From contig OY986969.1 in the NCBI GenBank assembly GCA_963920575.1, positions 14,152,615 through 14,216,614 of the forward strand: DNA of 64,000 nucleotides. The letters run 5' to 3'. Source of the DNA: Narthecium ossifragum (taxonomy: Eukaryota; Streptophyta; Magnoliopsida; Dioscoreales; Nartheciaceae). Of the stretch, positions 21,748 to 32,710 are shown one piece after another; positions within the stretch are counted from its first letter, which is position 1, and every line of letters begins with the position of its first letter. The translations under genes were made by a program, and so were the position numbers. Under the pieces are notes generated by a model, which saw only the letters and a program-made list of their open reading frames with translations, did not search any database and was not told where the DNA came from.

Positions 21748-23487
21748 TCAACCATAGGTAGGATTCTCCAAGTGGTAAGTAACTCCTTTAGGAACTGCAT
21801 TGCTACCAAAATAAGCCTTCAAACGCTGCCCATTAACCTTGAATGTCCCAGTGGATTCACTCTGCACCTCAATAGCACCATAAGGATAGACTTTTGTTAC
21901 CGTGAATGGACCGGACCACCTAGATCGAAGCTTGCCCGGGAATAGCTTAAGTCTTGAGTTGAACAGTAACACTTGCTGTCCAATTTCAAAGTTTTTAATC
22001 TGAATGTGCTTATCATGCCAATGCTTGGTCTTTTCCTTATAAATCCTAGCATTTTCATAGGAATCCAACCTGAATTCCTCCAACTCACTCAACTGTAAAA
22101 ACCTTTTTTCTCCTGCAGCTTGCAAGTCCATGTTTAGCTCCTTAACTGCCCAATAGGCCCTATGCTCCAATTCAACTGGTAAGTGACAAGACTTTCCAAA
22201 GACAAGTTTGTAAGGAGACATACCCAAGGGTGTCTTGAAAGCTGTCCTATATGCCCAAAGAGCATCATCCAACTTGTTTGCCCAATCCTTCCTTGAACTA
22301 CTCACTGTTTTCTCTAAAATTTGCTTCAGTTCCCTATTAGCAAGTTCCACTTGCCCATTTGCCTGGGGATGATAAGCAAGCGCCACCTTATGAGTAACCC
22401 CATATTTCTTCAACAAGTTCTCAAATGACCGGTTACAAAAATGGGAGCCTCCATCACTAATAATGGCTCTCGGCACACCAAATCTTGAAAATATATTCTT
22501 CTTCACAAATCTCATCACCACCCGAGAATCATTTGTCTGGGTTGCAATAGCTTCAACCCACTTGGAAACATAATCCACTGCTACCAAAATATACTGACTG
22601 TTGAAGGATGAAGGAAATGGGCCCATGAAATCAATTCCCCATAAATCAAACAATTCAACTTCCAGGATACTCGTCAAGGGCATTTCATTCCTTTTCGAAA
22701 TACTGCCAACCCTCTGACATCTATCACACATACTCACATATTTCCTAGCATCATGATACATGGTTGGCCAATAAAAACCAGATTGCCATATTTTTGCAAC
22801 TGTCTTGGAGGTGCTAAAATGTCCACCACACTCCAAGGAATGGCAATGATCAAGGATATCCTTCATCTCATCCTCAGGAACGCATCTTCTAATCATCGCA
22901 TCTGCACAATGTTTATAAAGAAGTGGTTCCTCCCAAAAGTAATGCTTCACATCAAAGAAAAACCTTTTCTTTTGCTGATAGCTCAAATCAGGGGGAACAA
23001 TGTCACTTACTAAATAGTTTACCAAATCCGCATACCAAGGAATGGCTGAAACCACCAATAACTGCTCATCTGGAAAACTTTCATTAATGGGAACCTCATC
23101 TTCTCTTGACTGCCCTTCTAATCTAGATAAATGATTTGCCACAACATTGTCCATGCCTCTCTTGTCTCGAATTTCAATATCAAATTCTTGAAGGAGCAAC
23201 ACCCATCTAATTAGGCGTGGTTTGGCATCTTTCTTTTGTAGCAAATACTTGATCGCTGAATGGTCTGTGAATACAATCACCTTGGAACTTACAAGATAAG
23301 ATCGAAACTTGTCAAAAACAAATACAACAGCAAGAAATTCTTTCTCAGTAGTTGCATAATTCAGCTATGCATCATTTAAAACTCTACTAGGATAATATAT
23401 AACATGCAACTTCCTGTTTTTCCTCTGGCCAAGAACAGCACCCAAAGCAAAATCACTCGCATCACACATTAATTCGAATGGTAAACT
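21748..23487 (-). pseudogene. Ath3 RNase H and integrase, end of gag-pol
   Basis: RNase H core [20 protein letters not shown] and the segment [14 protein letters not shown]. Integrase has an HHCC zinc region ([15 protein letters not shown]... CDRCQR) and the full DDE triad: D in [15 protein letters not shown] in [15 protein letters not shown] in [11 protein letters not shown]. The C-terminus ([20 protein letters not shown], then [10 protein letters not shown]) ends at 21748. Two in-frame stops are all that separate it from the upstream ORF. One is TGA for W in PD*SLPFEL at 23488; the other is TAG for Q in NDA*LNYATTE near 23364. There is no frameshift. Confidence 0.95.
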
Positions 23488-26400
23488 TCAATCTGGGGCT
23501 GCCATAATTGGTCCTGACATCAGTTCTTGTTTCAACCTGCTAAAAGCATTTAAACAATCCTTATCAAAGTCAAACACCACATCCTTATTTAACAAATTAC
23601 AAAGAGGTTTAGAGATTTTAGAAAAATCTTTATTGAACCGCCGGTAAAATCCTGCATGACCAAGGAAGCTTCTAAAACCCTTCACGTTGATAGGTGGTGG
23701 CAGTTTTTCAATAACCTCTATTTTTGCTCGGTCCATCTCAATACCTCTATCTGAAATTTTGTGGCCTAGCACAATACCTTCCTGCACCATAAAGTGACAT
23801 TTCTCCCAATTTAAAATCAAATTTGTTTCCTCACAACGCAGCAAAATCTGAGACAAATTGTCCAAGCAGCTATCAAAAGAAGATCCAAAAACCGAAAAAT
23901 CATCCATGAAAACCTCCATTATTCTTTCAACAAAGTCAGAAAAAATAGCCATCATGCATCTTTGGAATGTAGCAGGTGCATTACACAATCCGAAAGGCAT
24001 TCTACGAAATGCGAATGTACCATAAGGACAAGTAAATGTTGTCTTTTCTTGGTCTTCAGGGGATATAGGAATTTGATTGTACCCTGAGTAACCATCTAGA
24101 AAACAATAATAGTTATACCCAGCAAGTCTCTCTAGCACCTGATCTAGAAAAGGTAAAGGAAAATGATCCTTACGGGTAACACTATTAAGTTTCCTATAAT
24201 CTATACATACTCGCCACCCAGTTACTGTCCTAGTGGGAATTATTTCATTATTTTCATTATGCACTACAGTCATCCCACCCTTCTTAGGTACCACCTGTAC
24301 TGGACTAATCCATGAACTATCAGATATAGGATAGATAATTCCGGCATCTAACCATTTAAGAACTTCACCCCTCACCACTTCTTTCATGTTAGGATTTAAC
24401 CTTCTTTGATTTTCAACAATAGGTTTATGGTCATCCTCCATGAGAATTCTGTGCATACACAGTGAAGGGCTAATTCCTCTAAGATCTGATATAGTCCATC
24501 CTATGGCTTTTCTTCTCAATCTCAAAACACGCATCAACTTGTTAATTTCAACATCAGACAAAGAAGAGCTCACAATCACAGGTAAAGTATTATTCGCAGT
24601 TAAAAATGCATACCTGAGATGTGACGGTAATGGTTTCAACTCCAAAATTGGTGCTTGCACATTAGAAGGAAGAGGGAGTGGCTTACCTTTACCAAGATCC
24701 TCAAAATGATTACCTCTTTGCTTCAACTTTGGACCTGTAGCATCCAATGCACACGCCACTTCTGCAACCTCCATGTTATCATCATTAGTTGTCCCGGCAT
24801 TCACTAAACAAGTCTCAAGAGGTTCCTTTGTTATTCGATATATAAGAACCTCCTTGGTTGCCTCATCTATTACATCAACTCGACAAATATGGTCAGTAAA
24901 AGAAGGATATTTAGTAGCTTGAAACAAATTGAACTCTACCTCTTCTTCACCAACCTTCAAAGTCAACCTACCATTCTTAACATCTATGATAGCTCCAGCC
25001 ATGGCTAGAAAAGGTCGGCCTAAAATTATAGGGATCTCGGTGTCTTCTTCCATTTCTAACACAATAAAGTCACCTGGTATGATGAACTTTTTTACCTTGA
25101 TCAGAACATTCTCAAGAATACCGACTGGATACTTCACTGATCGGTCAGCTAGCTGTAATGAAATGGTAGTAGGTTGCAACTCCTTTAATCCAAGCCTCCT
25201 AACAACAGATAAAGGCATTAGCGAGACACTAGCACCTAAATCACACAAAGCTTTAGAAAAATTAACATCACCGATAGTACAGGGAATAGAAAAACTCCCT
25301 GGGTCTCTCAGCTTTGGTGGAAGCTTATTTTGGATGATGGCACTGCATTCCTCTGTCAAGGCAATGGTCCCGAAGTCCTCCAATTTCCTCTTTTTTGACA
25401 TGATCTCCTTTAGAAACTTTGTATAAGCAGGAATCTGTGCTAAGGCATCTGCAAAAGGAATATTAATGTGAAGTTGCCTAAACACTTTTAAAAATTTCTC
25501 AAACTGTTGATCCATTTTATTCTGCTTAAGTCTTTGAGGAAAGGGAATGGGAGGGATATATGGTTCAACCGGTGGTAATGTAGCTGGTGCATTTACTAAG
25601 TCATCGACTTCTTCTCTGACATTCTTGCTCACTTCATACTGATCTTCTTCATCACCATGTATAGGCTCACCACTTACCTGACCAAGCTGCTTACCACTTC
25701 TCAAGATAACTGCCTTGCAATGCTCCTTTGGGTTAACCTCTGTTTTACTAGGCAAATTACCTTGTCCACGAGAGTTGATGGAATTGGCTAATTGCCCCAA
25801 TTGTAACTCTACATTTCTGTTGGAACTCGCCAATTGCTCAACTTTTGCTTCCATCCTCTCAAACCTCTCTGAACTAGCATTGGCTAACTTCTCAATAGCT
25901 ATCTCCCATGGTTGCTTACCCTCTTGTTGAGGAGGTCTTGGCTGGAAACCAGGAGGAATGAAAGGTTTCGGATTACTGCTCCCTGTATTACCTTGATCTT
26001 TCCATGAAAAGTTCGGATGATTCCTCCAACCTTGGTTGTATGTATTGGAATAAGGATTATTTTGGTATTGTTGCATGCTGAAATTAGACACAAATTGAGC
26101 CTGTTCTACCTGCATACAATCGGAACTTATATGAGCTCCTCCACAAAATTCACAAGTCATTACAGGGCTAGAAACAGCATTCATATTACCTAACTTTCCA
26201 CAGATTTTTTCCAAAGAATCAACCTTGGCATTCAACATGTTTATGCCATCTAAATCATACATACCTGGAGCTTTCTTAGACATAGCTCTTTCATTATACC
26301 ACTGATAATCATTAGAAGCCATTTCATCCAACAAGTCACATGCGTCATCAAACGACTTACCCATTAAGGCACCTCCTGCAGCTGCATCTAAGGTAATCCT

Positions 26401-27054
26401 AAGTGAAGGTGTTAGTCCATTATAAAAAGTTTGTATAATCAGCCATTCAGGAATACTATGATGTGGACACTTCCTCTGCAACTCCTTAAACCTTTCCCAA
26501 GCTTCATATAAAGACTCACTCTCAAACTGAGCAAAACTAGTAATATCAGTTCTAAGTTTAGCAGTTTTACCTGGGGGAAAATACTTGGTTAGAAAACCTT
26601 GAGACAAAGTATTCCAAGTGGTGAAAAAGCTAGGTGCCTTGGAATTTAACCTGGCCTTGGCCTTATCTTTTAGAGAGAATGGAAAAAGTCTAAGCCGAAT
26701 AGCATCATCACTTACCCCATTCATCTTAATTGTGTCACATATTTCCAAGAAATGAGCAATGTGTGCATGTGGGTCTTCAACAGCTCCTCCACCAAATTGG
26801 TCTTGCTGCACCATCTGGATTAAACCAGGCTTAATCTCAAAGTTATTAGCATTTACCGCAGGTCTTGCAATGCTAGATTGAGCACCATTGATATTTGGCA
26901 TAGCATAGTCACGCAACACCCTTTGATTTTCTTCCTCTGCCATATATTCTACTGATTCTTGCTCCAACTCCAACCTTCGTTTTCTCCTTAACGCACGTAA
27001 GGTTCTCCCGATTTCTGGATCAAAAAGTTGAATTAGTCGACCAGTGCGTTGCAT
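23488..27054 (-). CDS. Ath3 gag-protease-reverse transcriptase
   Basis: A stop-free frame of about 1190 codons from M at 27054 (MQRTGRLIQLFDPEIGRTLR). Order: capsid (LRLFPFSLKDKAKARLNSK, LYEAWERFKELQRKCPHHS), zinc-knuckle-like CEFCGGAHISSDC, the YNQGWRNHPNFSWKDQG segment, aspartic protease (CDLGASVSLMPLSV, IILGRPFLA), then RT (WRVCIDYRKLNSVTRKDHFP, FLDGYSGYNQIPI, MPFGLCNAPATFQRCM, catalytic EVFMDDFSVFGSS) and the RT connection (FRSFLGHAGFYRRF). The frame is open upstream of 27054, but that methionine follows the primer-binding site at a usual distance. Gag and pol are one frame, as in Athila. It ends at a premature TGA. This is the best-preserved protein in the window. Confidence 0.95.
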   Translation of the reverse strand: MQRTGRLIQLFDPEIGRTLRALRRKRRLELEQESVEYMAEEENQRVLRDYAMPNINGAQSSIARPAVNANNFEIKPGLIQMVQQDQFGGGAVEDPHAHIAHFLEICDTIKMNGVSDDAIRLRLFPFSLKDKAKARLNSKAPSFFTTWNTLSQGFLTKYFPPGKTAKLRTDITSFAQFESESLYEAWERFKELQRKCPHHSIPEWLIIQTFYNGLTPSLRITLDAAAGGALMGKSFDDACDLLDEMASNDYQWYNERAMSKKAPGMYDLDGINMLNAKVDSLEKICGKLGNMNAVSSPVMTCEFCGGAHISSDCMQVEQAQFVSNFSMQQYQNNPYSNTYNQGWRNHPNFSWKDQGNTGSSNPKPFIPPGFQPRPPQQEGKQPWEIAIEKLANASSERFERMEAKVEQLASSNRNVELQLGQLANSINSRGQGNLPSKTEVNPKEHCKAVILRSGKQLGQVSGEPIHGDEEDQYEVSKNVREEVDDLVNAPATLPPVEPYIPPIPFPQRLKQNKMDQQFEKFLKVFRQLHINIPFADALAQIPAYTKFLKEIMSKKRKLEDFGTIALTEECSAIIQNKLPPKLRDPGSFSIPCTIGDVNFSKALCDLGASVSLMPLSVVRRLGLKELQPTTISLQLADRSVKYPVGILENVLIKVKKFIIPGDFIVLEMEEDTEIPIILGRPFLAMAGAIIDVKNGRLTLKVGEEEVEFNLFQATKYPSFTDHICRVDVIDEATKEVLIYRITKEPLETCLVNAGTTNDDNMEVAEVACALDATGPKLKQRGNHFEDLGKGKPLPLPSNVQAPILELKPLPSHLRYAFLTANNTLPVIVSSSLSDVEINKLMRVLRLRRKAIGWTISDLRGISPSLCMHRILMEDDHKPIVENQRRLNPNMKEVVRGEVLKWLDAGIIYPISDSSWISPVQVVPKKGGMTVVHNENNEIIPTRTVTGWRVCIDYRKLNSVTRKDHFPLPFLDQVLERLAGYNYYCFLDGYSGYNQIPISPEDQEKTTFTCPYGTFAFRRMPFGLCNAPATFQRCMMAIFSDFVERIMEVFMDDFSVFGSSFDSCLDNLSQILLRCEETNLILNWEKCHFMVQEGIVLGHKISDRGIEMDRAKIEVIEKLPPPINVKGFRSFLGHAGFYRRFNKDFSKISKPLCNLLNKDVVFDFDKDCLNAFSRLKQELMSGPIMAAPD

Positions 27055-27154
27055 ACAATCAATAAAGAGAAATATATAAAAATAAATTAAACCAAAACAC
27101 AAAAATAGCCTAGATTAATACAAGAGCAACTTGCATCAATATTGAAAACAATCC

Positions 27155-27177
27155 TCCCCGGCAACGGCGCCAAAAAC
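27155..27177 (-). other. Ath3 primer-binding site (tRNA-Asp type)
   Basis: On the minus strand, TTTTTGGCGCCGTTGCCGGG and then GA follows the LTR end AACATCA by two bases; the same primer type as Ath2. Confidence 0.9.
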
Positions 27178-27178
27178 T

Positions 27179-28757
27179 TGATGTTCCCTAGACTCTACCA
27201 CAAGTGCATGGGTCGTGACAAGTAGAATAGGGCAAAAAGAGTATCGTTTCCACAAGGAGGATGATTCAAGTACCAATGTATCCAATTTCTTATATTATCT
27301 AAGCAATCCAAACGAGATATAATCACTGACAAAACTGAACTGAAAGCAAATAAATATTAAATAGAAGAGTATGAAAGGTTTCTAGGATTTGAATTTCATC
27401 GATTGAATCTCTTCAATGAATTTTAATCTGGTTGTTGAAAATAGAACTTTGTTAATTATCATGACTGAATTCCCTATTTTTATGTGAAATCCTCTTTCAA
27501 GGTATAACTCAAATACCTAAATTAATTCTATGTCTACTTTCGTGATCACAGGAATTAATTTAGATTCATTGGGCTCTTAGGAATCCTTAAACAAAAGTCA
27601 CCTTGTCATATATTTATTTCTAACATATACTACCAAGGTTTGATGAAACCACGAACTAATGTTAAACTTCAACTTTCGTTACTTCGTTCAACATCTGAAA
27701 CATACAAGTCATGGCCAGTAACTTGCAAGAAAAAGAAACGATTTCATCAAATTGCAACTAACAAGAATATTCTCAACAACCCAACTCAATTCAAATCAGA
27801 AACTCAATGATTTCATCCAAACCCTAGAATAAGAAAACTAGGTATTCATGGTTGAAAAAAAGAAAACCAATGTTTCATTAATACACATCATCAATCAGAA
27901 CTAGGATGGAGAGAATAGAATGAAAACTCTGATCCTCTTCTTCTGGTCGTCCTCCTCTTTCTCAGCTCGTCCTCTTCTTTCTCTGCTAGTCCTCTTCTTT
28001 CTCTGCTGCTCCTCTTCTTTCTCTGCTGCTCCTTTTTCTTTCTCTGCTGCTCCTTTTTTTGGCCGTTCCCTGTTCCTTTCTCTCTGCTCCTCTAGCTGGC
28101 CGTCCCCTGTTCTTTCCTCTATTCTCTTCTTTATTCCTCCCAGCCATCTTTCCTAAAGTGTCCACCCTTTCTTCCATTAACCACATACCAATCCCACTAA
28201 TCAAGGAAAGATCAAATAAACTCCTAATATAACTAGGAAATGTGGTGCTCCCAGCTGGGATCTTCATGAATCAAATCTGAACTTCACAAAATGAATCTCG
28301 TCCAACCCAAGTGCAGGTGCAGCAATTCCGAGTCTGATGGCTTCATCAATTTTTCTGTCTTTATTCAGCCTGAATCAGCAAAAACTCCAAACATCAAAGT
28401 TGTAGCGCTCTTCCTTAGCTTTCCAACGCATCCTAGATCATCCCAATCAGAGTTTGTATGAAGAAGTTATGTTCAAATTACTAACTGCTGTGCAGAATGT
28501 CCAGAATTGCTCAATTAGCTTCGTTTTGCACTTTAGGTCTTCAATTGCATCCAGGCCTAGCCCGAATTCTGCTTCTTCCCATCAGCCAAAGTTCAAATGA
28601 TTCAATATCTAAATACCTGCAATTATCCAAAAATTCCCAAGAATTAAGTAAATGCAGAAGTCACCTAAAATTCTTGATAAAAGAGCAAGGAATGATGTAA
28701 AACACTTGAATCTGACAATCAATCTTAAGAAGATGTGTGGAAATAATTCCCGCATCA
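27179..28757 (-). repeat. Ath3 5' LTR (about 1.58 kb)
   Basis: Plus-strand ends are TGATGTTCCC and CGCATCA. It contains a pyrimidine tandem (tcttctttctctgctgctcc, about 21-bp period) at 27940-28065 and the motif gcactttaggtcttcaattg near 28525, which recurs in diverged form in the Ath4 LTR. The flank after 28757 is atcag. Confidence 0.8.
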
Positions 28758-28841
28758 ATCAGCGACAGTCGTCTCTTGGACCAGCACACTGGTTGTATTT
28801 CTTGTCTTTGGTGTGGTTCTTATTTATGTGATCTTGCATGC

Positions 28842-30047
28842 ATGGCTAATTTTTATATGCCACCGGGTGCCATGTCGAATGATGATTTGACTTTTGGTTA
28901 TGGACCCGCTTACAATAATGACACATATGATTTCTCAAATCCGGCATATAATTCACAGTCATACAATTATAATCCGAATTTTAGAAATCATACATACCCT
29001 AATTGGCAATTCGAAGGTTATCAACATCCTAATGTTCAACCATGGAATATAAAAACACCAGTCCAAAATTCTTCATATAGTTTTGAACAACAATATCCTT
29101 CATGTTATCTACAGAATATAACTTCAGCTCATTCGATCCAAACCACCTCTGAACCCACTTTGAGTTCCATCCTTCTAGCCATAAATGAAAATTTTAGTGG
29201 AATGAGAAGTGACCTAAAAGGTGATATTTCCAAAATACAAAATAATGTGCCGAGAATAGAGAACCAGTGTAATTCTAATACCAAATCCATTGCTAAACTG
29301 GAGACACAAATTGGAATATTAGCTTGTATGGTGGATTCATATGATAATTATGTGAATGATTATGTTCCTCCTATGTGTGATGATAATGCTTGTGATGCTT
29401 TGCCAGTTCATGATGCTATTGACAATGTTTTACCAGCTGCTAAAAATATTATTTTGCCAACTTTGGATGATATAATTGATGATGTTGATGAATGCTATTC
29501 GGTTGTACATTGTGGGCCTTATATGTATTTCGGTCATTCTTATGAAGCAAGTTTTTTTGATGATAGTGATGATGAGGGTTGTTATGCTAAATTATCGGTT
29601 GTTCATGATGATAATATGTCTATTTACACTGATCAAAATGAGGATGAGCATATTAGTGAGACTCTCTGTCAGGAACCTCAAGTTGAACTTTTACATGATG
29701 CGTTGAATGATGATGATATGCCTATTAGTGATAAACATAATGAGGATGAGAACGTTAGCAATATTCCTTTTCTAGAGCCTCACATTGAGATTCTACCTTT
29801 AATATCACCCCCATTAGTTGAACGTTGTAAGCAGGAGAACCTTGTTAAGAGTGAAGACCATGCCTATTCCTATCGTCCATTCATCAAAGATCGTATCAAA
29901 ATTTCCAGTTCTATGCATATTTTGTTTGCTAAGAACTTCTTTTTATTCTTTGATGAATCATGTCTGCATACCTTCACTATCCTTCGGGCCATGTATTTCT
30001 TCATATGGAACCATCGGCCTCCTAAATCTTGTTTCGGAAGCGTCTAG
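28842..30047 (+). CDS. Single ORF of Ath2: gag-tail-like, acidic protein of 401 aa
   Basis: Starts MANFYMPPGAMSNDDLTFGY. Residues about 30-60 are rich in N, Y and P (SYNYNPNFRNHTYPNWQFEG), resembling the YNPGWRNHPNFSW linker of Athila gags. Residues about 115-165 look like the gag coiled-coil tail (NENFSGMRSDLKGDISKIQN, KSIAKLETQIGIL). The rest is strongly acidic with internally repeated modules (DQNEDEHIS... DKHNEDENVS) and ends in a hydrophobic, aromatic C-terminus. The frame is open 35 codons upstream, but this ATG gives the best start. No capsid, protease or RT is present. 401 clean codons amid decayed neighbours suggest recent function or recent insertion. Confidence 0.6.
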   Translation: MANFYMPPGAMSNDDLTFGYGPAYNNDTYDFSNPAYNSQSYNYNPNFRNHTYPNWQFEGYQHPNVQPWNIKTPVQNSSYSFEQQYPSCYLQNITSAHSIQTTSEPTLSSILLAINENFSGMRSDLKGDISKIQNNVPRIENQCNSNTKSIAKLETQIGILACMVDSYDNYVNDYVPPMCDDNACDALPVHDAIDNVLPAAKNIILPTLDDIIDDVDECYSVVHCGPYMYFGHSYEASFFDDSDDEGCYAKLSVVHDDNMSIYTDQNEDEHISETLCQEPQVELLHDALNDDDMPISDKHNEDENVSNIPFLEPHIEILPLISPPLVERCKQENLVKSEDHAYSYRPFIKDRIKISSSMHILFAKNFFLFFDESCLHTFTILRAMYFFIWNHRPPKSCFGSV

Positions 30048-32694
30048 CGAAAGACGTAAAATTACACGCTTGATGGGAGGCAACCCAGTTCTTAAGAGTT
30101 TCTATTAATTTTTATGATTTTTCGTGATTTTTATGAGTTTTCCCTTATTTTTCCGAATTTTTCCACAATTTTTTCCCTTTTTCCTATTATTCCGTATTTT
30201 CTTTTGGACTGTTCTCTCTCCTCCCCTACTATTCATCGTCCCCGACCTCCTGCTCGTCCCCGAGCCGACGGCCGCCGCCGCCATTATCCACCGTTTGGGC
30301 CATGCCGTACCTCCAAATCACCACCAACACCTTCGCCAGCCTTCCCCGTATCCTCCCATGACCTTCTTTGCCATCGATACCCTCTCCTCCGACGCCGGTG
30401 AGCTCCCCTGTTTTCTCCGCCACCGCTGATCTCCTCATCCATGGCCGCGCACCGCCGTGTACCGCCTCCAGAAGCTTCCTTCGACCGCCACGACCCTTCC
30501 ACCACCATCAAAATTCAACATTGCCTCCTGGCTCACCGGCGTCCAGCCACCGCGATCTTCACCCCGCCGGCGACCTTCAATCCAGCGTCTGGGAACCCAA
30601 TTCTTCAATCAGCCACCGATCCTTCGATCAGACTCCATAAAAGGCATCCTTAGGCTTCCATGATTCCATCCCCACCAGTCCTGTCCTCCGGCGACGAGGT
30701 TTCACCGTCGATCCGCCGCCGGCATGTTCTCAGCCTTCCGATTTCCTCCAGTTGCGATCCAGATACTACAAACCTCCGATTTTGAATCCGACGGTTTCGA
30801 TTTTTAATCAGGACCACACTTAAGTATTCTAGCCTACCCACATGTCTTCTACTACACCCCAGTTTGTTATTTGCTATTTTCATTCAGTTGTAGGACTAGT
30901 AGTCTTTAGGAAGGACACATGGTCGAAGTTTACGAGTTGTCTGCGATGTAGTGTTCTACGATCCGAGTCTGTCAGGACCTTTCTCGAGGTTGATTTTTGC
31001 ACTTATAGTAGTAGATGACTCTATGACTTGACAACTTATGGCCATGGTTCGTCATGGCTTTGGTAGGATTGCGTAGTCTTTGCATGCTTACCCCTCTACT
31101 TCCGCTCGACTGCTAGATCTTAGGGACTCTAATGAAAATTAGTACTATTATGGAAATTTTTTGGATGTTTTGGGTGTTGATCATTATTCATACATGATGC
31201 TGTGTTGATATGGGATGATGACGAGGATGGTATATCCTTTACTTTTGCCTGTGCATTTTTATTTTCTTTGTGTGATGAATGCTTGTAAAGGATTGATATA
31301 TTATGAAAATACAAAGGAGGCTCTGCCGAAAATTTCTATGATTCTAATACCTTTTTAGAATTTTATTGTTATATTTGATCTTTTTGGAAAGGTATATATT
31401 TCTATGCCAAATTATGGTGGGGAAGGAAATATTTATTCAATGATGGCGGTGCCTAAACTTAAATAGAAAGAGAGAGAAATTTATTTTTGCGGCGTTCATT
31501 ATGGTTATCTCTACCCTTTATTCCTTGATTTATTTTTATTACTTAGGGTAATTGGGGACAATTACATTTAAGTTGGGGGATAGCATTCATAAATTTCATG
31601 CTCATATTTTTTCTGGTAACCAAATATTATACACCCTTGAGTTATGTCATGAGAATGAAATTGGGATATTTATTAATGAAAGATGCTTGATTTAGAGACA
31701 TATTTTATGATTTATTCTGATCTCATATGTGATATAAAAGATACTTACATTTTTGCTATGCATGACATTAATCTATACTTCAACACTTTTGCCATGAATT
31801 AAGGATGACTTGACATATCCTAATGCACATGTTCACTTTCACATGTTGATAAGTTGAGATTAGATTCTAAGCATGATACTATGACAGATTATGATCTTAT
31901 ACCATGTTACATGAGAAGTATGCAATTGAGAAAAAAGAGTTCTATATGCAAAAAGGGTTTCATACTTAGTAACCGGGCAATGTGCCTAACAAGGTGTGTT
32001 GTTAGCGTAAAACAGTTGAAATTCCTGGAAAAAAAAGACTAGTTATGATTTGTAGCCTTCATGGTTTGAGTATTAGAGTCTGAAGAGTCTTCTACACTTA
32101 GTGCCCTAAAACCGCCTGGTTTGGGAGTCACTGGCTTGAACCTCGTTACATGGACCATGAAGAAAGCTTAAGAAATCATAACATTGCACATGTCATATAT
32201 GAAAAAAAAATGAAAAAAAATGATTGCAAAGTGGTGAATGGAAATATGTACTTGGCCAAGTTCGTATTCTTGAATGGTTGAACTATTTGGATATAATTGA
32301 TACTCTGAAGCATGTGGAACCCTATTCACACACAGGAGTGTTAAAGTTATTCTTAATTGTGGTTAAATATGTTGAAGTGTTGGAAATGTGTTTGGCATAC
32401 ATTGATTTGCTATTGTTTTATCTTGCTATGGGTAGAAGAATACATTCATGGATATGATTTCTATTTCATGCATTGGAGTTGATGAGTATTGATTTTTAAT
32501 GATATATTCAATGGTTGTATATAGATGTTTGTGGGTGTCATCCCTGAAAACCCTCAGGAGACTATAACTCCTCCACTGGGGTAACCCAGGGGTTTAAAGG
32601 CTTGTTGCACATGCTAAGTGTAATCGTGAGACCTACGAAAGTCGCTAGTTAGATTTATTGCTTTCTTTTCTTTGCTCGAGGACTAGCAAAGTGT
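30048..32694 (+). other. Ath2 3' untranslated region
   Basis: Begins with the Athila-type word gatgggaggcaaccc at 30073. 30190-30780 is unusually GC- and C-rich with coding-like texture and may be captured host sequence. 31565-31590 has a second purine tract (aagttggggga). 31968-32014 carries the agtaaccggg...gcgtaaaa motif also found in Ath1 and Ath5. No supported gene. Confidence 0.6.
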
Positions 32695-32707
32695 AAGTTG
32701 GGGGGTG
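32695..32707 (+). other. Ath2 polypurine tract
   Basis: aagttggggggtg lies three bases before the 3' LTR start; it would prime plus-strand DNA synthesis. Confidence 0.8.
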
Positions 32708-32710
32708 TTA

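Larger units (their letters stand above)
20830..28757 (-). mobile_element. Athila-like element Ath3, 3'-truncated, inserted in Ath2
   Basis: On the minus strand: 5' LTR 28757-27179, primer-binding site, gag-pol 27054-21748, then 3' untranslated region fading out before 20.8 kb. No target duplication was found, consistent with loss of the 3' end; the left boundary given is approximate. Confidence 0.7.
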
